This document shows, in pieces, positions 38,166 through 46,980 of a DNA stretch of 64,000 nt. Source of the DNA: Trichormus_B sp936914905 (GTDB taxonomy: Bacteria; Cyanobacteriota; Cyanobacteriia; Cyanobacteriales; Nostocaceae); assembly GCF_039871975.1 (NCBI RefSeq), contig NZ_JBDPLL010000001.1, one strand, 5' to 3'. The notes under the pieces are model-generated. The model saw only the letters and a program-made list of their open reading frames with translations. It had not been told where the DNA came from and ran no database searches. The position numbers and the translations under genes are program-made. Within the stretch, counting starts at the first letter, position 1. Every line of letters starts with the position of its first letter.

Positions 38166-38948
38166 AGGAAAGTGGATTAAATAAGGTGTAAGAGTGCCAA
38201 TAATATCTATACACCAGAAAGGTAGATAGAGAACTGGTAGATGATGGGCCCTGACCCTGGTGAAATTCTTGAAGTTAAAATGCAAGGATACTATAAGTCT
38301 TTGTCAGAGAAGGATGGCCGCATATGGTCGGCGATTGAAGTGGTAAAAGTAGGGTAGGGGGGGCAGGCATAGATCCACAGCTTGCTGTTATGCCATCACG
38401 AAACCTGAAAGTTCGGCTTGGGGAAACTTAAGGAAGAAAAGGTGGTTGAGCAGGAGGAGATTCGCTAANNNNNNNNNNNNNNNNNNNNNNNNNNNNNNNN
38501 NNNNNNNNNNNNNNNNNNNNNNNNNNNNNNNNNNNNNNNNNNNNNNNNNNNNNNNNNNNNNNNNNNNNACACTCCCAAAAACCTCTCTTCTCAGGAGGTA
38601 ATCCTCTCAAAGGCTGATTTCCCTCCACCTCCGGGTTAGGGAATCCCCTCCTGCTCAACCACCTTTTCTTCCTCAAGTTCCCCCAAGCCCAACTTTCAGG
38701 TTTGGTGATGGCATAACAGCAAGCGGCGGATCTATGCCTGCCCCCCCCTACCCTACTTTTAGGGCTTCAATCGCTGACCATATCCGGCTATACTTCTCTG
38801 ACAAAGACTTATACTATCTTATAGTATCGTTGCATTTTAACTTCAATTTCACCAGGGTCAGGGCCCATCATCTACCAGTTCTCCATCTATATAGTGTATA
38901 GATATTATTGGCACTCTTACACCTTATTTAATCCACTTTCCTTAGTAC
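38160..38948. mobile_element. Two inverted, decayed ISAzo13-like copies around a gap
   Basis: The left arm (plus strand) and right arm (minus strand) share GGAAAGTGGATTAAATAAGG, GTGTAAGAGTGCC and GGGCCCTGACCCTGG, with their starts facing outward. Both read GPDPGEI(LE)VKMQ and then broken versions of an N-terminal transposase domain (KSLSEKDGRIWSAIEVVKVG, LEEEKVVEQE). That pattern is the ISAzo13 family. Each arm has its own frameshifts, so they are two old copies or one duplicated by inversion. Confidence 0.7.
38469..38568. other. Assembly gap (100 N)
   Basis: Exactly 100 N between the two inverted arms; true length unknown. An inverted repeat is a common cause of broken assembly. Confidence 0.95.
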
Positions 38949-39239
38949 CGAAATTTTGTACTTAGTCGTGTATTATATTAGCTGTATATTTAACTTAATA
39001 GTAGTAATTTCTATTTAGCTCCAATGAATTATAGTCAATTCTCCCATTAATTAGTTCCTATCTACTAAATACATCCATTTTGTTGGGGTGTGACAGTTAT
39101 GGGTGCCGAATGTCGGATTAGATTAAAAGGAACTTAGCTCACATTCAGCAACTATTTAGCAACTATATAGATCTGGGTGCGTCACTTTTAAAAGTGAGTA
39201 ATAGGGAATATTTAAGATGTTACTGGTAGTGACAGAAGT

Positions 39240-39534
39240 TTATCGTCAGTAACTATGGTTATATGAAAATAAAAAACAGAGTATAGAAGACCGTATTGTC
39301 CGTTTAGACCAACCACATATTCGTCCGATAGTTCGTGGGAAAGCAGGAACCTCCTATTACGGGTTTTTTCTTTCTTTTTATGCCCATTATTCAAAATAAC
39401 ATCTTTTTTCACTTCTTAGATTATTAAAAGTGATGTGTATAATAGCTGTAGAGAATAAAAACTTATCTTCTCTCCTGCCTGACTACCTACTCAATTTTCC
39501 TCTTGTTTTTTTACGACTTTTTCAGCAAGCCCTA
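39240..39534 (+). mobile_element. IS5/IS1182-like transposase remnant, copy 1
   Basis: QSIEDRIVRLDQPHIRPIVR and then GKAGTSYYGF resemble the DRIVSI-QPH-RPIVRGK block of IS5/IS1182-type transposases. The element ends at CAGCAAGCCCTA (39523-39534), the complement of TAGGGCTTGCTG, a terminal repeat shared with the copy at 57890. The left end is missing. Confidence 0.6.
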
Positions 39535-39753
39535 ATTATTCGTCAAATTAATAGGAAGTTAGGCAAAATAGATATGGAATTAGAGACCAGAATTAGAGGT
39601 TTAAATATAGAGGTGATAGAAGCTTTGGGAGAGGTAGTATTTGATTTAGATACTGTAGAAGATTTGCAAAATTGGTTAGATAATTTAAGTAGTTCAATAA
39701 TAATATCTGATCTAAATCACAAAAGTTCCAACTCGCTAAAGTCATGCTTATAG
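39520..39753 (+). pseudogene. DUF4351 C-terminal fragment next to an IS end
   Basis: LIIRQINRKLGKIDMELETR and GLNIEVIEALGEVVFDLDTV match the DUF4351 tail of Rpn-type (PD-(D/E)xK) nucleases, common in cyanobacteria. Upstream the frame is IS sequence, so the nuclease domain has been lost. The open frame from 39430 is a chance fusion. Confidence 0.65.
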
Positions 39754-39821
39754 GATGAATAAATCAGATATTTTTTTATCAAAAAACATCCTGTAAATCC
39801 TTAAATCCTGGATATCCTGAT

Positions 39822-40457
39822 TTAGACAAATACAAAATTTAACCTTTCAAACAACAATGCTACCTTATCCAAATCTTTATCACCTGGGGAGAGTTCCACA
39901 CCACTAGATAAATCAACACCGCTAGGGTTAATTTGATTTACTGCAGTCAAAATATTATCTGGTGTTAGTCCTCCGGCTAGAAACCAGGGACGAATGGAAC
40001 TAAATGCCTGTAACACGTGCCAATCTAAAGTTTGACCTGTACCGCCTAATTGTTGAGGATGATATGCATCGAGTAATAAGGTATCTATATACTCAATATA
40101 GTTGGCTGTGGTTTGTAGGTGTTCCAGATTGCGAACTCTCAAGGCTTTAATAATTTCTATATGGGGTAGAGATTGACGCAATTTATGGCAAAATTCTGGT
40201 GATTCATCTCCGTGTAACTGTACGCCAGTTAAATTAGATGCAATTACTATTTGCCTAATTTCGGAAATATTACTATTGGCGAATACACCTATTCTATCAA
40301 TTTTGTCAGGTATTTTGGCTATTGCTGCCTGAATTTGCTCTATGGTAACGTAGCGTGGTGAGGTAGGTACACAAATAAATCCTAGTGCTGTTGCACCAAG
40401 GGATGCGATAGCTATAGATTGCTGTGGTTGAGTGATACCGCAAATTTTAACTCGCAT
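39822..40457 (-). CDS. trpF: Phosphoribosylanthranilate isomerase
   Basis: This 211-residue (beta/alpha)8 enzyme of tryptophan synthesis converts N-(5-phosphoribosyl)anthranilate to the carboxyphenylamino-deoxyribulose form. The catalytic Cys6 is in MRVKICGIT, and the general acid Asp is in LLLDAYHPQQLGGTGQTLDW. The phosphate loop is seen as LAGGLTPDNI and GVDLSSGVELSPGDKD. It is single, away from other trp genes, as in most cyanobacteria. Intact. Confidence 0.95.
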   Translation of the reverse strand: MRVKICGITQPQQSIAIASLGATALGFICVPTSPRYVTIEQIQAAIAKIPDKIDRIGVFANSNISEIRQIVIASNLTGVQLHGDESPEFCHKLRQSLPHIEIIKALRVRNLEHLQTTANYIEYIDTLLLDAYHPQQLGGTGQTLDWHVLQAFSSIRPWFLAGGLTPDNILTAVNQINPSGVDLSSGVELSPGDKDLDKVALLFERLNFVFV

Positions 40458-40584
40458 TTAAGTCTGAGAAATTAAAGATAATCACAAAACTGTACTAAGT
40501 TAGATCAAAAACTTTTGCTTTGTCCTACAAAATTATAGAATTTTGTAGGCTTACATTCATTCTTTCATTGTAGGAGAATACATC

Positions 40585-40839
40585 TTGATATCATCTATCT
40601 TACTAGCCGCCGCTGCAACTGTTCCCGCAACACCTGTGTGGAGTCCTACAGTGGGAATTATTATCAGTGCCAGCTGTTTTGTTGTGCTTTTATTGAGTTT
40701 AGCAAGTAAAGCTCCCAAACTTGGACCACAACTCCCTATACTTCCTGTTAGTGTGGCAGGATTTATTGGTGCAATGGCTTTTGGTCATGTGATTGGTATT
40801 GGTATTGTTTTGGGGTTGACTAATATTGGTCGTTTATAA
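40585..40839 (+). CDS. psaK: Photosystem I subunit PsaK, copy 1
   Basis: 84 residues from TTG 40585, seven bases after TAGGAGA; no ATG is available. Two membrane spans are visible (VGIIISASCFVVLLLSLASK, IGAMAFGHVIGIGIVLGLTN), with the conserved FGH and LGL near the C-terminus. PsaK sits at the edge of photosystem I. It is shorter in the loop than the second copy. An intrinsic terminator lies 41 bases after the stop, so the two psaK genes are separately transcribed. Confidence 0.88.
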   Translation: MISSILLAAAATVPATPVWSPTVGIIISASCFVVLLLSLASKAPKLGPQLPILPVSVAGFIGAMAFGHVIGIGIVLGLTNIGRL

Positions 40840-40880
40840 GTTCGATTTGATACTCTCTAGCTACAGATAGTAAAAATCTG

Positions 40881-40916
40881 GCGGTAAGTAAAGATCAAAT
40901 TGCTTGCCGCTTTTTT
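40881..40916 (+). terminator. Intrinsic terminator of psaK copy 1
   Basis: GCGGTAAG pairs with CTTGCCGC (one G-T pair) around a 14-base loop and is followed by TTTTTT. Confidence 0.8.
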
Positions 40917-41060
40917 ATGACTGAGGACTGGTGACTGGGAAGATGAGGGAGATGAAGGAGATGGGGAGAAAATTATTTACCTTCCTTTTGAGAGAAGAAT
41001 CACTTGGTTGAAGAGATAGAAGATAAATATGACTGTCTTTAGAGATGGAAATCAACTCCT

Positions 41061-41336
41061 ATGTCATCAATATTATTAGCAGTCCAAGCTACTGTTCCCA
41101 AGATTGTAACAACTTGGAACTGGACAATAACAGGAATTATCATTGGCACCTGTCTATTAGTTCTTGTGCTTACTGGTTGGTCAATTAGCTATCCTCATGT
41201 CGGTCAAAAGATGCCTTTACCTTTTCCAGCATTATTTAATAATCCTAGTGTTGCTACATTCTTAGCAGCGATGAGTTTTGGTCATATTATCGGTGTCGCT
41301 GTGGTTTTAGGTTTGACTAATTTGGGTGTTTTATAG
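41061..41336 (+). CDS. psaK: Photosystem I subunit PsaK, copy 2
   Basis: 91 residues with two spans (ITGIIIGTCLLVLVLTGWSI, ATFLAAMSFGHIIGVAVVLG) and the longer PsaK loop YPHVGQKMPLPFPALFNNPS. It ends in LTNLGVL. Cyanobacteria often keep several psaK genes, one of which is induced by high light and used for state changes; which one this is cannot be told. Clear ATG start. Confidence 0.92.
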   Translation: MSSILLAVQATVPKIVTTWNWTITGIIIGTCLLVLVLTGWSISYPHVGQKMPLPFPALFNNPSVATFLAAMSFGHIIGVAVVLGLTNLGVL

Positions 41337-41519
41337 GTTCATGATCGGATTACAGGCTTGGTATCGGAGAAGACAAGGATTGTAACAAATTGAGATTCGC
41401 CGCTATGGTGTATTAATTTTAATTAATTGTCTATTCTATAAATATGACCTTCGCTAGTTATAGTTTATAAACTACCATTTTAAGGTGCGTAAGGTCTAAA
41501 AAATAGATAAATTAATCTA

Positions 41520-42710
41520 ATGCAAAAAAATTGGCAAATTGGATCTTTATTTGGCATTCCGCTGTTTCTAGACCCTTTATGGTTTGTAGTTTTGGGGTTG
41601 GCAACTTTAAATTTTGGGCTGGCTTATCAACAGTGGGGAAATGTCACGGCTTGGAGTGCTGGACTAGTAATGGCACTACTGTTATTTACTTCTGTCCTGT
41701 TACATGAGTTGGGTCACAGCTTGGTGGCACAGTCACAAGGGATTAAAGTTAACTCTATTACGCTGTTTTTCTTTGGTGGGATTACTGCAATAGAGGAGGA
41801 ATCAAAAACACCTGGTAAAGCTTTTCAAGTGGCGATAGCAGGTCCTTTGGTAAGTATAGTCCTATTTTTGCTGCTACGTCTAGTTTCTAATGTCATTCCT
41901 GACACTACTCTACTAACTTTTATGGTCAGGGATTTAGCAAGAATTAACTTGATTCTGGCTTTATTTAACTTGATTCCTGGCTTACCTCTGGATGGGGGAC
42001 AGGTGTTAAAAGCAGCACTATGGAAACTTACAGGCGATCACTTTCAAGCAGTACATTGGGCAGCTCGGTCTGGACAGATTTTAGGTTATAGTGCGATCGC
42101 TATAGGATTTGCTTTAGATTTCTTTACCAGGGAATTGCTAACAGGTCTGTGGATCCTGTTATTAGGTTGGTTCGGGATTCGCAATGCGAACAGGTACGAC
42201 CGTGTAACCACATTACAAGAAACTCTACTCAAGCTAGTAGCTAGTGATGCTATGACTCGTGATTTTCGCGTAGTGGATACAGACCAAACATTGCGGGAAT
42301 TTGCTGACTTATATCTTTTAGAATCATCTTCCCCTCATGTTTACTTTGCTGCTGCTGATGGACGTTACCGAGGTTTAGTAAAAGTTGATGATTTACGAAC
42401 AACCGAAAGAAGTCAGTGGGAAACCCAAACTCTACAAAGCATTGTCTATCCCCTCACAACAATACCCACAGTTAGTGAATCTACTTCCTTAGCAGAGGTC
42501 ATTAACAAACTAGAAAACGAACAGCTACCTCAAATTACGGTACTTTCTCCCGCAGGTGCTGTAGCTGGTGTGATTGATAGGGGAGATACTATCAAATGTT
42601 TAGCACAAAAGTTAAATTTGCGAATTACCGATGCTGAAATCAAGCAAATTAAAGAAGAAGGTAGTTTTCCCCCAGGGTTACAACTAGGAGTAATAGCGAA
42701 GTCTGTTTAG
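41520..42710 (+). CDS. Site-2 protease (M50) with CBS domains
   Basis: This 396-residue membrane metalloprotease has the zinc site LLHELGHSLVAQ (His62, Glu63, His66) in the second span and NLIPGLPLDGGQVLKA as the second metal segment. Six membrane spans occupy about residues 10-225. Two CBS domains follow (from about 240: SDAMTRDFRVVDTDQTLREF; and PTVSESTSLAEVINKLENEQ). It is expected to cut membrane-bound substrates such as anti-sigma factors, with CBS domains sensing nucleotides. Intact; it converges on the small-RNA candidate. Confidence 0.93.
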   Translation: MQKNWQIGSLFGIPLFLDPLWFVVLGLATLNFGLAYQQWGNVTAWSAGLVMALLLFTSVLLHELGHSLVAQSQGIKVNSITLFFFGGITAIEEESKTPGKAFQVAIAGPLVSIVLFLLLRLVSNVIPDTTLLTFMVRDLARINLILALFNLIPGLPLDGGQVLKAALWKLTGDHFQAVHWAARSGQILGYSAIAIGFALDFFTRELLTGLWILLLGWFGIRNANRYDRVTTLQETLLKLVASDAMTRDFRVVDTDQTLREFADLYLLESSSPHVYFAAADGRYRGLVKVDDLRTTERSQWETQTLQSIVYPLTTIPTVSESTSLAEVINKLENEQLPQITVLSPAGAVAGVIDRGDTIKCLAQKLNLRITDAEIKQIKEEGSFPPGLQLGVIAKSV

Positions 42711-42741
42711 AAGGGCTGGCAACGGTTTAGAGTGTGGGATA

Positions 42742-42773
42742 TAAAACAAAAAGCCTCAGCTGTACAGTTGAGG
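42742..42773 (-). terminator. Intrinsic terminator on the minus strand
   Basis: CCTCAACTGTACAGCTGAGG (minus strand, 42773-42754) is a near-perfect hairpin followed by CTTTTTGTTTT. It ends a minus-strand transcript that comes from 43 kb. Confidence 0.8.
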
Positions 42774-42965
42774 TAGTTGAGAGAAGATCAAAAGATAGAA
42801 AACCGAATTTATTAACTAGTACCCAAAACCACCAGAACTCTAGCGATGACATATCATGCCGTAACTAGACCGCTTTGTTGAGATGGAAGGACATATTACC
42901 TCTGGGTTTCAATCGCTCAGTCCTTGAGTATGCCGCTCTCTTGGACTAAGTGATAGGCATTAGTT
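42774..42965 (-). ncRNA. Possible small RNA ending at the terminator
   Basis: No coding frame, but the minus strand can fold. AGTCC with GGACT encloses an AGAG/ACTC stem near 42940-42912, and TCTAG with CTAGA encloses ATGA/TCAT near 42870-42838; the terminator closes it. A 10-base inverted repeat (GTTAAGTTAT/ATAACTTAAC) lies just upstream at 42964-43009. No known RNA family (6S, riboswitch) could be matched by eye. It could instead be the 3' trailer of the dead DUF3891 gene. Confidence 0.35.
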
Positions 42966-43097
42966 AAGTTATGTAAATAAGTTTAACGACTTCTTTATAT
43001 AACTTAACAGAGGTAAAATGCTGGCACTAACTCTTGACAAAAGTCCATTCCAGAACATTTATGGGAGCTTGACAAAGAGCTTAAGAAAGTTCTTGAG

Positions 43098-43750
43098 AGT
43101 GGTTAAACTTGACCTGAGATAATTTAGATAATTTGCAGGCTTCGACATTGACGGTAAGGTAAATTGTTCATTTTTAAAAGGCCAGCGTTTAACTTTTAAC
43201 AGACCGTCACAACAATGTCATAACGCTGTCCATCAGGACTCAGACTAATTTCTAGCTACCGTTCATCAGCGGGGAGTTCTTGCTAACAGAGAATGAAAGA
43301 CAAGCGATCACACCATTGTATAAAAGCATAAGCTGCGTCTACCTGATCTTCAGCTATTCCTAATTCTTCCTGCAAATGTTGTTGGTGATTGAGTTTTTCA
43401 TCTAAAAAGATATCCTGTTCTGCCAGTCGGCTACGAGCCGGTTCATGTATACGACTAATGTGCTTAGAAATTAATAAAGCTACCCACCTACCACGGTAAA
43501 GAGGATTTTCTGCCAAATTAGCTACTTTGGAGACATCTATATTTGTATTAAGCATGAAATCCATTGGCGCACCTGTGTCACTTAAATTGTCTTTCTTCCT
43601 CCCACTCTTTTTCTAAATGATCATGATGGGAAATAGCAGCCAAGGTTTCATACAATTTAGCGGGAGTTGTCCTGCTAATTGAGCCGCAAGCAAAGCATGA
43701 GCACGATGGTAAATGATTTCCTAAGCATTTTTTGTTGGATTGATAATCAT
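43098..43750 (-). pseudogene. DUF3891 family protein, broken
   Basis: MIINPTKNA, a stop, EIIYHRAHALLAAQLAGQL, then, after a deletion and shift, YETLAAISHHDHLEKEWEEE. A second shift leads to MDFMLNTNIDVSKVANLAEN, RGRWVALLISKHISRIHEPA and AAYAFIQWCDRLSFILC, a stop, QELPADER, a stop and LEISLSPDGQRYDIV. This is the HD-like metal-binding pattern of DUF3891, a family of about 230 residues without known role. The end is approximate. Confidence 0.85.
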
Positions 43751-43850
43751 AGTAATTGGTAATTTGTAATTCGTAATTAATCAACTTAAATAAGGGTGTA
43801 AAAACCCACCCTAAGTAATATAAAACTGTAGATAAATTACAAGTTACTAA

Positions 43851-44546
43851 TTATGGAGTTCGAGATTCTAAAGGATTGGCAACGTAATTAAATGTTGGTT
43901 CAGAATTCCAAGGTCCGCGCTGTTCTTGCTCAGTTCCGTTTGTTGATAAATTGTAATAAAGAGAGACAGTTTCATCTGGTTGAACATTGCCAAATAAAGG
44001 ATCAGTTAACTTACCCAAAGAATCCAGAGCTTTCATAAACATTTGGGTATGAGAAACTTCTCGCGTTAACAGATGGAGTAAAGTATTTTTAGTTCCCTGA
44101 TCTGTTGCTAGTTTAATTAACTCCTCATAGGTTTGACGAGCGCCACCTTCTGCAGCAATATTAGAGCGTAAATCACGGACTACATCACCACCTTCATTCA
44201 AGTAACTTGCAGTCCAAGCTTGACCTTGACTATTAAGAAAATGGGGTCCAATTCCTCGCAGTGCAAAAAGAGTGCTTTTGTAAGCTTCGGTTTGGTCGGT
44301 ATTTTTTGTGTGAGCTTCTATGAGTTTACCAACCATTTCCAAATGACCAAATTCTTCAATGGCAATATCTTGGAGCATATCCCGAATACCAGGATTTTCA
44401 ATATGAAAAGATTGTACCCAATATTGTAAAGCTGCTGTCAGTTCTCCTGTTGCACCGCCAAATTGCTCTAGAAGTAATTGAGCGAAATTAGGGTTAGATT
44501 CATCAACTTTGACAAAATGAATTAGTTCTTTTTTGTGGAAAAACAT
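43851..44546 (-). CDS. Manganese catalase
   Basis: This 231-residue ferritin-like four-helix protein would break down hydrogen peroxide with a di-manganese site. Predicted ligands are Glu35 (TGELTAALQYW), Glu65 and His68 (IAIEEFGHLEM), Glu133 (AAEGGARQTYEEL) and His166 (REVSHTQMFM). Heterocystous cyanobacteria rely on such catalases in place of heme catalase. Length is at the short end of the family. The frame is intact, with two small genes of other families on both sides. Confidence 0.93.
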   Translation of the reverse strand: MFFHKKELIHFVKVDESNPNFAQLLLEQFGGATGELTAALQYWVQSFHIENPGIRDMLQDIAIEEFGHLEMVGKLIEAHTKNTDQTEAYKSTLFALRGIGPHFLNSQGQAWTASYLNEGGDVVRDLRSNIAAEGGARQTYEELIKLATDQGTKNTLLHLLTREVSHTQMFMKALDSLGKLTDPLFGNVQPDETVSLYYNLSTNGTEQEQRGPWNSEPTFNYVANPLESRTP

Positions 44547-44594
44547 ACAATTAATTCAGGTGTTAAACTTCAACTTTCAAGATTTAGGCTGAAT

Positions 44595-44870
44595 TTAGGC
44601 TCTGCTACTTTTTTTCAATAAAGTCCACAGATAAATGGCAATTACTGCACCAAGTATTGCAACCAATAGTCCAGGAATACTTAAAGTAGCAGCACTAAAT
44701 TGTAGAGTACCTGTGCGGAGTAGTGTAAATAAAGTTCCACCAATACAAGCACCAATAATACCTAAAATTATTGTGGAAACAATGCCGCCACTTTGATGAC
44801 CTGGATAAATAGCTTTAGCAAGCGCACCAGCTAATAGTCCTAAAATTAGCCAAGCAATAATATTGATCAT
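44595..44870 (-). CDS. GlsB/YeaQ/YmgE family small membrane protein
   Basis: 91 residues with three membrane spans: IIAWLILGLLAGALAKAIYP, GGIVSTIILGIIGACIGGTL and SIPGLLVAILGAVIAIYLWT. The Gly-rich pattern of the transglycosylase-associated (stress-response) family is clear. Its function is not settled. It lies 48 bases upstream of the Mn-catalase gene on the same strand, so the two may form a stress unit. Confidence 0.88.
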   Translation of the reverse strand: MINIIAWLILGLLAGALAKAIYPGHQSGGIVSTIILGIIGACIGGTLFTLLRTGTLQFSAATLSIPGLLVAILGAVIAIYLWTLLKKSSRA

Positions 44871-45179
44871 TGCTTATTACCTCTAAAGGTTTTATTTATA
44901 TCAACTGTATCAATGATAAAAGATGGTTATTTATATCATTTGATAGAATCATTTAAACCAAAAGGTGGAGATAATTGATATTTTTTCATTTCTTGAAAAT
45001 ATAATATATGTTTAAAAATTGAAATAAGTTTAGAAGCCATACTCCTGAATTACTGAATTATTTTTGATAACCCCAACTTCTTCAAGAATTTGGGGTTATT
45101 ACCATGAGCAATTTTTAGGAATTACATAAGCTTGATGTTTCCATTTACCATACTTAAATTTAAATTGGGAGCATCCCAA

Positions 45180-45358
45180 ATGTGTAAGTCTACTGTCATA
45201 CTGTAGCTTGCTTCCCGCAGGGTATTAAGCACAGCACAATCTTCGCGTTCACGCAGTTTCCCGAAGGGATACACTTCATTTCGTTCCCTATGGCTTACGC
45301 CACGCTTCGCTAACAAAATGACAATTTACGATATTTTTACAAAATTGGGATGCTCCCC
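45180..45358. repeat. Compound dispersed repeat
   Basis: Contains CAGCACAATCTTCGCGTTCA, GTTTCCCGAAGGGATAC and CTATGGCTTACGCCACGCTT; the last block recurs at 35416 and 47919. The end TACAAAATTGGGATGCTCCC resembles GCAAAGTTGGAATGCTCCCT at 51983-52002. It is a mosaic of small Nostocales repeats. Confidence 0.7.
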
Positions 45359-46741
45359 TTAAATTGCACGAGAGAATTTTCTTTCTCTAGTTCTGGTATG
45401 AGTATCGAAATTAACTGCAATATTTCTGACCAGTAATCTACCAATATCTGTAATTTCGATTTGGTTGGTAAATAAATTTACTAGTTCATCAGCTTCTAGG
45501 GGTTTTAACTCTTCTAGTTCCTGAGAGAAATATTCATCAAAATTAATATGATATTTATGTTCAATGTCTAACTTATGTAGCTGAAAGTGAGACATGATTG
45601 ACATAATAACATCCCTTCTGATGATATCATCTTGGGTTAATTTAATGCCTTTACTGGTAGGAATAACACCTGCTGATACCGCCTGATAATAGTCCTTTAA
45701 ACCCTTATGGTTCTGAGCATAAGTATCTTCTAGCATACTGATAGATGTAGAACCAAACCCAAAAAGTTCTGTTTCTGCGTGGGTAGTATAGCCTTGGAAG
45801 TTGCGTTTTAGAGTACCATTACGTTGAGCGATCGCTAATTCATTATTAGTTTTTGCAAAATGATCCATGCCAATAAACAAATACTCATTATTTGTCAACT
45901 CCTCAATGGTCATCTTCAGAATATCTAACTTTTCCTGTGCTGTGGGTAATGTATCTTGGGAAATCCTCTTCTGCACAGGTTTCATCCAAGGTATATAAGC
46001 AAAATTAAACACCACAATTCGATCAGGGTCTAGAGTGATCGTCTTTTTTACTGTTTCCTGAAAAGTATGCAGAGTTTGGTATGGCAAACCATAAATTAAG
46101 TCTACATTGACACTGGTAAAATCGGCCTCCTTAATCCAACCCATCGCATCAAACAGCATTTTTTCCGGTTGGATACGGTTTACCGCTACTTGTACTTCCG
46201 GGTTAAAGTCTTGGATACCAAAACTAATCCGATTAAAGCCAATTTCTCTGAGAAACTGAATGTATTCCTTATTGACATAAAAGGGATTAATTTCAATTGA
46301 AACCTCTGCTGATGAATCAATAGTGAAACAACGATTAATCTTATTCCACAATAATTCAACTTGGTCGAGTTCCAAATAATTAGGTGTTCCACCACCCCAA
46401 TGTACCTGAAACACCTTTCTACTTGTGTCAATCAACTCTGTGGTTTTGTGAATTTCTTGTACCAAATTTTGTAGATATGGTTTGGCAATATTCTTGTTAT
46501 TAGAAATGACCGTATTACAGCCACAAAAATAACAAGCGGTCTGACAAAATGGAATATGGAAATACAAAGATAGGGGAGTTTGACGTTCATTAGAAGCAGC
46601 AATAGAGGCTTGGAAATCTGCTGCGGTGAATGTTTCAGTTAACTCTGTAGCGGGTGGGTAGCTGGTGTATCTGGGTGCGCGGGTATCATACTTTTTAATC
46701 AGATCCAGATCAAATTTCACACCTGGTAGTAGAAAGACCAT
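45359..46741 (-). CDS. hemN: Oxygen-independent coproporphyrinogen III dehydrogenase
   Basis: This 460-residue radical-SAM enzyme makes protoporphyrinogen IX without oxygen. The cluster motif is FCQTACYFCGCNT (C-x3-C-x2-C), after RYTSYPPATELTE. VHWGGGTPNYL, EINPFYVN and FGIQDFNPEVQVAVNRIQ are the further HemN blocks, and the C-terminal HemN domain includes FGFGSTSISML. It lies 239 bases downstream of the heme oxygenase gene on the same strand. It serves at low oxygen, alongside the oxygen-dependent HemF encoded elsewhere. Confidence 0.95.
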   Translation of the reverse strand: MVFLLPGVKFDLDLIKKYDTRAPRYTSYPPATELTETFTAADFQASIAASNERQTPLSLYFHIPFCQTACYFCGCNTVISNNKNIAKPYLQNLVQEIHKTTELIDTSRKVFQVHWGGGTPNYLELDQVELLWNKINRCFTIDSSAEVSIEINPFYVNKEYIQFLREIGFNRISFGIQDFNPEVQVAVNRIQPEKMLFDAMGWIKEADFTSVNVDLIYGLPYQTLHTFQETVKKTITLDPDRIVVFNFAYIPWMKPVQKRISQDTLPTAQEKLDILKMTIEELTNNEYLFIGMDHFAKTNNELAIAQRNGTLKRNFQGYTTHAETELFGFGSTSISMLEDTYAQNHKGLKDYYQAVSAGVIPTSKGIKLTQDDIIRRDVIMSIMSHFQLHKLDIEHKYHINFDEYFSQELEELKPLEADELVNLFTNQIEITDIGRLLVRNIAVNFDTHTRTRERKFSRAI

Positions 46742-46980
46742 TAGAACCTCCGAGAGACTTTTAGTTTACTGCTAGTGATTGTAGAAATTGTAATTTTTGA
46801 ATTGGGAGTAATTACGCTAATCTTTCCTAACCAATTGTTGTAAAACTGGCAATCTTTTATTATTAATTGCCAATATATTTGTATGCTTCAGCTTCAAATA
46901 CTGAAACTAACTAGCTAGGACTTACTTCCAGCAACCCAGTGTTGATTAAAAATACTATATCAAACTAGGTCATTATATTA

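Noticed and set aside
42774..42965. 6S RNA or cobalamin riboswitch identity for the candidate RNA
   Set aside because: No matching central bubble or B12 box could be recognised by eye, so it is left unnamed.
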